Translations under genes and position numbers: made by a program
The notes under the pieces: model-generated
The model's input: only the letters and a program-made list of their open reading frames with translations
Told to the model about the DNA's origin: nothing
Databases searched by the model: none
Shown here: in pieces, positions 6,820-11,591 of the stretch
How positions within the stretch are numbered: position 1 is the stretch's first letter
How the letters are laid out: every line of letters starts with the position of its first letter
Source: Rickettsiales bacterium
Lineage (GTDB): Bacteria; Pseudomonadota; Alphaproteobacteria; Rickettsiales; Anaplasmataceae
Assembly (NCBI GenBank): GCA_031266615.1
Contig: JAISAR010000062.1
Coordinates: forward strand, 1-11,591
DNA: 11,591 nt
Direction of reading: 5' to 3'

Positions 6820-8624
6820 ATAATCAGGTAATAAAAGAGCGAATCAAATCGTCTCCACAGTCTTGTGGCGTGTATAAGATGATAGGAGAGAAGGATAAGG
6901 TTTTATACGTTGGAAAAGCAAAAAACTTAAAATCGAGGTTATCTAACTACCTTCGATTCGAAAGCCTTTCTGAGCGAATCAAAGTTATGCTCTCACAGGT
7001 TGTTAGAATTGAGACCTTTCTAACTAAAAATGAAGTGGATGCACTGCTTCTTGAGGCGCAGTTAATAAAATCATTGAAGCCACCTTATAATATTGTGCTC
7101 AAGGATGGAAAATCTTATCCTTATATAACAATTTCCAAACACGATTACCCAAGAATAGCACGATACAGAGGCAAATTTAAAAAGGATGAGTTTCACTATT
7201 ATGGTCCCTTTCCATCTGCCGATGCTGTTAAGCAGACTATATTGTCATTGCAAAAAGCTTTCCTTTTGAGAGTATGTTCAGATCGATATTTTTCCTCAAC
7301 AAAAAGACCATGTCTTGAGTATCAAGTTAAGCGCTGCTCAGCACCGTGCGTAAACAAAATCACGAAAGGTGACTACTGCCAATCAGTAAAACAAGCGCGA
7401 GATACATTGCTTGGAAGAAATAAGGAAGTAAAAGAACAATTACTTTCCACAATGATAAAGTGCAGCAGTGAGGAAAATTATGAGCTTGCTGCTGTATATA
7501 GAGATCGGATAAAATTTCTTGAGCAAATTCAAATGCAGCGAACGGATTTTTCTTTTGAAAAAGATGCAGACTTTTTCAGCATTGTACGTGAAGAGGATCT
7601 GGCATGCATTGGTGTGTTATCATTCAGAAATAAAGACAACTATGGAAGTACTCCTTACTTTGTCGAGAACTGCAATGATCATCCAGATGATGAAATTTTA
7701 TCCACCTTTCTGATCAATTTGTATAATTCAGCTAACATACCTCCAGCACAAATTTATGTTCCTGGTTTTGTTACAGGTAAGGAAATCGTTGAGCAGGCAC
7801 TACGTAACGTTACTCAAAAACCAATAAAAGTTTTGCATGCAAAAAATAAAAAAGAACATAGTTTGTTGAAATTCGTTTATGATAATTCTCAGCATAGCTT
7901 GGAGCAGAAGCTTACTGATTATAAAAACAGCCTGGAAAAACTTGAAGGGCTTGGCAAAGTTTTCTTGTTAACAAATGTTCCAAAACGTATCGAGGTTTAT
8001 GATAATAGCCACATATCTGGAAATCAACAAGTTGGCGTGATGATTGTTGCAGGGCAGGAAGGTTTTTTAAAAAGTGAATACAGAAAATTTACTATAAAAG
8101 AAGAAATTTCAGGTGATGACTATAAAATGATGAGAGAAGTGCTAACCAGACGTTTCTCTGGCAAGATAAAGGACATAATTCCTGATTTTCTATTGATTGA
8201 TGGCGGGCCTGGGCATGTTTCCATAGTAAAAAATGTATTAGAAATATTGAATATAAATGTTCCTTTTGCTTGCATGGCAAAGGGCCCCTATCGCAACGCA
8301 GGAAATGAGAGATTTTACATGCCGGGCAGAGAAGAGTTTACTCTAGCAAATGACAGCAAAGTCATGCTTTATTTACAATCACTGCGTAATGAGGCTCATC
8401 GTTTTGCAGTCGCTTCACATAGAAAAAAGCGCGATAAACAGCTTTTCGTTTCACCGTTAAGTAAAATAACTGGCATTGGTAACAAAAGAAAAAATGCATT
8501 GATGTCTCATTTTGGTTCAGTGGAAAACATAAGCAAAGCTTCCCTGGCTGAAATTCAAAGTGTAGCTAGGATTAGTAAAGAATTAGCAAAAGCTGTTCTT
8601 AAACACTTGAATAACAAAGAATAG
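6804..8624 (+). CDS. uvrC: Excinuclease ABC subunit C
   Basis: This is the dual-incision nuclease of UvrABC nucleotide excision repair, which cuts on both sides of a DNA lesion after UvrB loading. It has 606 residues, as usual. The N-terminal GIY-YIG nuclease shows GVY (22-24), YVG (35-37), R45 and catalytic E84. Four cysteines, C158, C170, C178 and C182, have the spacing (12, 8, 4) of the E. coli Fe-S cluster ligands. The UVR domain that contacts UvrB is at about 205-240. The C-terminal RNase H-like nuclease has D400 (DNSHISG), D466 (LIDGGPGH) and H532 (NEAHRFA). A helix-hairpin-helix pair occupies about 553-603. The ATG at 6804 lies inside glyS, giving a 16-base overlap and no ribosome binding site of its own, so translation is probably coupled to glyS. 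Confidence 0.97.
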   Translation: MGYVIDNQVIKERIKSSPQSCGVYKMIGEKDKVLYVGKAKNLKSRLSNYLRFESLSERIKVMLSQVVRIETFLTKNEVDALLLEAQLIKSLKPPYNIVLKDGKSYPYITISKHDYPRIARYRGKFKKDEFHYYGPFPSADAVKQTILSLQKAFLLRVCSDRYFSSTKRPCLEYQVKRCSAPCVNKITKGDYCQSVKQARDTLLGRNKEVKEQLLSTMIKCSSEENYELAAVYRDRIKFLEQIQMQRTDFSFEKDADFFSIVREEDLACIGVLSFRNKDNYGSTPYFVENCNDHPDDEILSTFLINLYNSANIPPAQIYVPGFVTGKEIVEQALRNVTQKPIKVLHAKNKKEHSLLKFVYDNSQHSLEQKLTDYKNSLEKLEGLGKVFLLTNVPKRIEVYDNSHISGNQQVGVMIVAGQEGFLKSEYRKFTIKEEISGDDYKMMREVLTRRFSGKIKDIIPDFLLIDGGPGHVSIVKNVLEILNINVPFACMAKGPYRNAGNERFYMPGREEFTLANDSKVMLYLQSLRNEAHRFAVASHRKKRDKQLFVSPLSKITGIGNKRKNALMSHFGSVENISKASLAEIQSVARISKELAKAVLKHLNNKE

Positions 8625-8627
8625 ACG

Positions 8628-8691
8628 CAGAGGTGTGGTTAAGATACAAGCAAAAAGACTTTAAACTTTAGCCTCAAACCACACTACACCG
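8628..8691 (+). repeat. 64-bp inverted repeat, left arm (flanks the DUF1016 gene)
   Basis: It matches the reverse complement of 9936-9999 over its full 64 bases without gaps; I count 6 mismatches. It begins 3 bases after the uvrC stop codon. The arm also has an 8-bp internal complement, gtgtggtt (8633-8640) with aaccacac (8677-8684), so it could fold by itself. Confidence 0.9.
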
Positions 8692-8753
8692 CCATCTCAT
8701 TCTAACAATTTTGCTATTCAACTGCTCTGCTGACTTGCCTTTTGTGTTACTAA

Positions 8754-9791
8754 TCATTTTCTTGACTTTTCTTGGAGCCGTTCATATTTTTCACGAGCTA
8801 TAGAGATAGCTTTTCTCAACTTCTCCTCAAGGATTTTCTTAGGGGGTAGCTGTGTTAAATATTGCGCAACGTGAATATTAGACCCCTCAAGCTCCAGGTA
8901 TTCTATATCTTCTTGATCCTTATCGGCACATAAAATAATCCCTAGAGGTTTTTCTTCATCTGGTTTTCGTTCATTTTTATCTAACCAATTCAAGTACCAT
9001 TCCATTTGTCCTTTATAGGCTGGTTCAAACCGACCGATTTTTAGTTCTATTGCAATAAGACGCCTTAATCCTCTATGAAAAAATAGCAGGTCTAAATACC
9101 TATCAGTTGCTTTAGTGCTCATCCTTTTTTGACGTGTCACAAAACAAAAATCGTTGCCAAACTCTTGTAAAAATTTTATCAATTCATCCAAAATCGTATT
9201 TTCTAGATCAGTCTCACTATGACTTGATGGCAATTCCACAAAGTTAAGAAAGTATGGATCGTGAAAAATAAATTCAGGTGCTAGCGTATTTTCTTCACGT
9301 AACTGTTTGATGCTTTGTTTTATAAAGTCCTCAGGCTTTTTTGCTAATGCTGTACGTTCATACAACATAGTATCGATTTTACTGCGTAATGTTCTAACAC
9401 TCCATCTTTCAATACGACACATTTCTAAATAGTAGCTGCGCTTCAAGTCATCAGAGATTGCAATAATTTCTACAAAATGTGACCAACTCAATTGTTGTGA
9501 CAGTGTCGCGACAATTTCTTGATCAGGAAAGAGCTTGGAGAATTGCACCATCCGAAATAATGAAGCTCTATCAAATCCACGTCCATATTTAATCTGAAGT
9601 TCTTTTGCAAGTTGGGGGATGATTCGTTTGCCATAGTCTGCACGTTTGTGTTTTAAGATTTCTTGGTCTATTCTAAAGCCAATTTCCCAATTTAATAACA
9701 CTAAAGTAGAATTGAACTGCGTGGAGAGATGATTCTTTGCTCTATCTATTAAATTACTAATATCCCCTAATAAACCAGTAGTGATATCCAT
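8754..9791 (-). CDS. DUF1016 / YhcG-type PD-(D/E)XK nuclease
   Basis: This 345-residue protein has the two-part YhcG architecture. An N-terminal DUF1016 domain has LVLLNWEIG (about 30-38) and LSWSHFVEI (about 101-109). A C-terminal PD-(D/E)XK nuclease domain has a core of D234 (YLDLLFF), E249-x-K251 (IAIELKIG) and Q262 (KGQMEWYLNW). E. coli YhcG belongs to this family. Members often occur in accessory DNA, sometimes near restriction-modification genes, and the biological substrate is unsettled. The frame stays open to a TTG at 9827, but the ATG at 9789-9791 is the likelier start because an extended -10 box (9816-9824) lies between them. All expected nuclease residues are present, so it should be active. 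It is enclosed by 64-bp inverted repeats and sits between uvrC and hemB with no partner gene. Confidence 0.9.
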   Translation of the reverse strand: MDITTGLLGDISNLIDRAKNHLSTQFNSTLVLLNWEIGFRIDQEILKHKRADYGKRIIPQLAKELQIKYGRGFDRASLFRMVQFSKLFPDQEIVATLSQQLSWSHFVEIIAISDDLKRSYYLEMCRIERWSVRTLRSKIDTMLYERTALAKKPEDFIKQSIKQLREENTLAPEFIFHDPYFLNFVELPSSHSETDLENTILDELIKFLQEFGNDFCFVTRQKRMSTKATDRYLDLLFFHRGLRRLIAIELKIGRFEPAYKGQMEWYLNWLDKNERKPDEEKPLGIILCADKDQEDIEYLELEGSNIHVAQYLTQLPPKKILEEKLRKAISIAREKYERLQEKSRK

Positions 9792-9815
9792 CAACGCTAT
9801 TTTCAATAAAGGACC

Positions 9816-9824
9816 ATTATAGCA
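9816..9824 (-). promoter_or_regulatory. Extended -10 promoter of the DUF1016 gene
   Basis: On the minus strand this reads TGCTATAAT, a perfect extended -10 element. The usual -35 window (about 9839-9845) holds no good hexamer, as is common when the extended -10 is strong. Transcription would begin near 9809, giving a leader of about 18 bases before the ATG at 9791. That rules out the TTG at 9827 as start. Confidence 0.55.
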
Positions 9825-9935
9825 CAAAAACTAACTTTCTTGGATTTTAGCATATCAAAAAAACATCCACTCACTACCTTATGGCAGCGAAGCGGCAGAA
9901 AATGGTTGAACGAGCTAGAAAAAATGGGCTAAATA

Positions 9936-9999
9936 CGGTGTAATGTGGTTTGAGGCAAAAATTTAAAGTCTTTTCACTTGTATCTTAACCATACCTCTG
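9936..9999 (-). repeat. 64-bp inverted repeat, right arm (flanks the DUF1016 gene)
   Basis: This is the partner of 8628-8691, in opposite orientation and 58 of 64 identical. Two bases (AA) separate it from the MITE-like element starting at 10002. Between the gene's promoter and this arm (9828-9935) is a short stretch with an unexplained 40-codon open frame on the plus strand ending at 9932. Confidence 0.9.
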
Positions 10000-10001
10000 A
10001 A

Positions 10002-10170
10002 CAGACAATGGCGTCAACTTAAGAGCCTCCTAGTAAACTTCTTTGTTGAAATAAAATAAAAACAAAAGTGCTATTTTTTGCAGCTTTTGGGTAATTTAAT
10101 GGTAGAAATTTTAGAGAGAAATTTTATACACAATCGCTGACATTTTTCCTTAAGTTGACGCCATTGTCTG
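10002..10170. mobile_element. MITE-like element with 22-bp terminal inverted repeats (copy 2)
   Basis: Bases 10002-10023 and 10149-10170 are exact reverse complements of one another (core caatggcgtcaacttaag). They enclose about 125 AT-rich bases without an open frame. AA lies just outside each end (10000-10001 and 10171-10172) and could be a 2-bp target duplication. A second, truncated copy at 1518-1652 shows the core 18 bases and the interior to be a repeat. I infer a non-autonomous insertion element; the parent transposase is not in this window. The right terminal repeat forms the end of hemB. Confidence 0.82.
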
Positions 10171-11166
10171 AATAGATACCAAATTTTTTGCAACATCAAG
10201 TGCGGCATAAGTGAATATTGCACTTGCACCTGCGCGTTTAAAGCTAATTAAAGACTCATAAATTACTTTGTCATAATCCAGCCAGCCATTGTTTGTTGCA
10301 GCCTTTATCATTGCGTACTCACCACTTACTTGGTAGGCAAAAATCGGAAAATTAAACTTATCATTTGCTGTTTTGATTACATCCAAGTACGGCATACCTG
10401 GTTTTATCATAACAAAATCTGCACCTTCGTTTATATCCATTTCGATTTCGCAAATTGCCTCTCTTGCATTTCTGTAATCCATTTGATAACCACTTTTATC
10501 AATAGAACTGGATGGTACACATGAACCAACAACTTGTCTGAATGGTGCATAGAAGCCGGAGCAATATTTCACTGCATAAGATAGTATTGATACATCTTGA
10601 AAGCCATTATTATCCAATGCTCTTCTTATTTTCCCTATTCTACCATCCATCATATCAGAAGGAGCAACTATATCACATCCTGCTTTTGCTAAAGCAAGTG
10701 CTTGCTTTAGCAACACTGACACAGTTTCATCGTTTTCCACGTCTATCTGATTGCTTTTTAAAATGCCATCATGACCATGAGTGGTGTATGGATCAAGTGC
10801 AACGTCTGCGATAATGCCAATGCCCGGCACCTTTAATTTTACAGCACGAATTGTCTTGCAGATTAAATTGTCCAGATTGTACGCTTCCTCAGCATTTTCA
10901 GATTTCAATTTACTGTCAACTACAGGGAAAATTGCAATAGCATTAATTCCTAAATCCTCAGCTTCCTGAGCTATGGAAACCAACCCATCTATTGAGTAAC
11001 ATTTTATGTCAGGTAAGCCAGGAATTGGTTCAGTTGTTTCTTCTCTATCATGAACGAACAGGGGAAAAATCAAGTCGTTTACTGATAAAATACTTTCACT
11101 TGTTAAATTGCGAATCCATTTACTTGAGCGCCTACGCCTTAACCGTGTGTTTGGAAAATTAAACAT
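10150..11166 (-). CDS. hemB: Porphobilinogen synthase (delta-aminolevulinic acid dehydratase)
   Basis: This enzyme condenses two 5-aminolevulinate molecules into porphobilinogen, an early step of haem biosynthesis in the cytoplasm. It has 338 residues. The Schiff-base lysines are K200 (SYAVKYCSGFYAPFR) and K255 (FVMIKPGMPYLD). The metal-site segment DVALDPYTTHGHDG (121-134) has D121, D125 and D133 where zinc enzymes have three cysteines, so this is the zinc-independent, magnesium-type form seen in alphaproteobacteria. The ATG at 11164-11166 gives the usual RRRRSSKWIRNL start region. A TTGACT at 11215-11220 on the minus strand could be a -35 box, but no good -10 follows. The last six codons and the stop (QTMAST) lie inside the terminal repeat of a MITE-like element, so the native C-terminus was probably replaced. 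The catalytic core is intact. Confidence 0.97.
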   Translation of the reverse strand: MFNFPNTRLRRRRSSKWIRNLTSESILSVNDLIFPLFVHDREETTEPIPGLPDIKCYSIDGLVSIAQEAEDLGINAIAIFPVVDSKLKSENAEEAYNLDNLICKTIRAVKLKVPGIGIIADVALDPYTTHGHDGILKSNQIDVENDETVSVLLKQALALAKAGCDIVAPSDMMDGRIGKIRRALDNNGFQDVSILSYAVKYCSGFYAPFRQVVGSCVPSSSIDKSGYQMDYRNAREAICEIEMDINEGADFVMIKPGMPYLDVIKTANDKFNFPIFAYQVSGEYAMIKAATNNGWLDYDKVIYESLISFKRAGASAIFTYAALDVAKNLVSIQTMAST

Positions 11167-11179
11167 CGTATTTATTGTG

Positions 11180-11364
11180 CTAGATAAAACTTAATCTGAC
11201 AGAAGAACTGAGGTAGTCAAAACTAATATCAGAGTCTTGTTTAATGCTATTAATATTTTTCTGAAAAGCAATACGTTTGCTATCAAAAAATAGATCTCTC
11301 ATACCAAATCCCAATGGTAATAGGACAAATTAAAGGTACCGTTTTGCCAGCCAACAATGGTGTC
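11180..11364 (-). pseudogene. Frameshifted 3' remnant, possibly of an outer-membrane beta-barrel gene
   Basis: On the minus strand one frame reads TIVGWQNGTFNLSYY and then runs to a TGA at 11299-11301. A second frame, one base out of phase, reads PLGFGMRDLFFDSKRIAF and continues to a TAG at 11180-11182, ending DYLSSSVRLSFI. Joining them by restoring one base near 11310-11316 gives a continuous peptide of about 60 residues. Its alternating hydrophobic pattern and terminal aromatic residue are like the last strands of a beta-barrel. The 5' part is cut off by a palindromic repeat. An intact 40-codon ATG frame (11180-11302) could be mistaken for a small gene. The beta-barrel reading is inference. 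Confidence 0.42.
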
Positions 11365-11387
11365 ATTCAAGTGCCTCCTTTTTTGTC

Positions 11388-11410
11388 ATTCCAGTACTTG
11401 ATACTGGAAT
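11388..11410. repeat. Palindromic hairpin, 9-bp arms (right copy)
   Basis: The arms attccagta (11388-11396) and tactggaat (11402-11410) pair around the loop cttga. It is a variant of the hairpin at 213-235 with paired substitutions in the two arms. Confidence 0.8.
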
Positions 11411-11535
11411 CCAGAATACTACTTTAGTAATAAATATTTAAGAAATTTACCAGGCAGAGAAAAAAGACAATAAAACCCCGAGTGGCGAGTTTTGACTCTA
11501 TAATACTTTAAATTGGCGCTATAATAATTTGCTGA

Positions 11536-11550
11536 CGCTTAGTTTAAGCG
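11536..11550. repeat. Short palindrome in the right repeat block
   Basis: The segments cgctta (11536-11541) and taagcg (11545-11550) form a 6-bp stem with a 3-nt loop. A degenerate form, cttag...ctaag, occurs at 46-63 in the left block. Confidence 0.5.
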
Positions 11551-11591
11551 CGATTTGGCTGAATGTAGAAAAAATGAAAAAGACATGCAGC

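Larger units (their letters stand above)
11383..11591 (-). repeat. Modular Wolbachia-type intergenic repeat block, right copy
   Basis: This is the inverted counterpart of the block at 1-241. Bases 11383-11470 match 154-240 in reverse complement through the palindrome and the 'ttactaaag' and T-rich segments. Beyond that, to 11591, similarity is weaker but keeps the same module order. It contains two hairpins, listed separately. With 11167-11382 this completes a 425-base region without an intact gene. Confidence 0.72.

Noticed and set aside
8628..8691. The left 64-bp arm as a rho-independent terminator for uvrC.
   Set aside because: The internal 8-bp complement has a 36-nt loop and no T-run after it, so it is not a standard terminator.
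9881..9943. Short plus-strand ORF of 20 residues beginning MAAKRQKM, resembling a small basic DNA-binding or antitoxin-like peptide beside the nuclease gene.
   Set aside because: It has no ribosome binding site, runs into the 64-bp inverted repeat for its stop codon, and overlaps another equally plausible frame. There is no evidence that it is translated.
10330..10969. Plus-strand open frames opposite hemB (64, 90 and 62 codons).
   Set aside because: They are antisense shadows of a highly conserved gene and lack ribosome binding sites.
11280..11372. Small ORF with a perfect AGGAGG seven bases before an ATG (minus strand), encoding 27 residues.
   Set aside because: The AGGAGG and ATG lie in a stretch that looks like part of the dispersed palindrome family. 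The frame differs from both remnant frames and the peptide has no recognisable features, so it is probably chance.
1..11591. CRISPR array, tRNA, rRNA or tmRNA genes.
   Set aside because: No regularly spaced direct repeats and no cloverleaf-like segments were found in the intergenic stretches. The repeats present are inverted or dispersed.

Overview
The window is AT-rich bacterial chromosome. It fits an intracellular Rickettsiales symbiont, almost certainly Wolbachia. This rests on the two-subunit glycyl-tRNA synthetase, an alphaproteobacterial HemB with Asp in place of Cys at the metal site, a short secreted phospholipase D of the rickettsial kind, a YhcG/DUF1016 nuclease, and dispersed palindromic intergenic repeats (9-bp arms, 5-nt loop) of the sort scattered through Wolbachia genomes. 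The assignment comes from reading the sequence; no database was searched.

Left part (1-1769): a modular repeat block (1-241), then two tandem RDD-family membrane proteins on the minus strand (861-1369 region and 361-837). A gene-poor stretch follows, holding a truncated copy of a small inverted-repeat element (1518-1652) and a bulged hairpin.

Middle (1770-8624), all plus strand: a secreted or membrane-anchored HKD phospholipase D/nuclease, an unrecognised 179-aa protein with a near-consensus promoter, an unrecognised five-helix membrane protein with its own promoter, then the housekeeping run glyQ-glyS-uvrC. In that run glyQ and glyS are 3 bases apart, and glyS and uvrC overlap by 16 bases. 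Together they charge tRNA-Gly and supply the incision subunit of nucleotide excision repair.

Right part (8625-11591), minus strand: a DUF1016 PD-(D/E)XK nuclease gene enclosed by a pair of 64-bp inverted repeats (58 of 64 matching). Two bases further on lies a 169-bp MITE-like element whose terminal inverted repeat encodes the last six codons and the stop of hemB (porphobilinogen synthase). Upstream of hemB are a frameshifted 3' remnant that looks like the end of an outer-membrane beta-barrel gene, and a second modular repeat block that is an inverted copy of the one at the left edge.

Housekeeping functions dominate. The accessory signal lies in the repeats: the IR-bounded nuclease gene, the element that rewrote the hemB 3' end, and the inverted repeat blocks about 11.2 kb apart. 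No CRISPR array, tRNA, rRNA or complete transposase was found. No clear rho-independent terminator was seen either.
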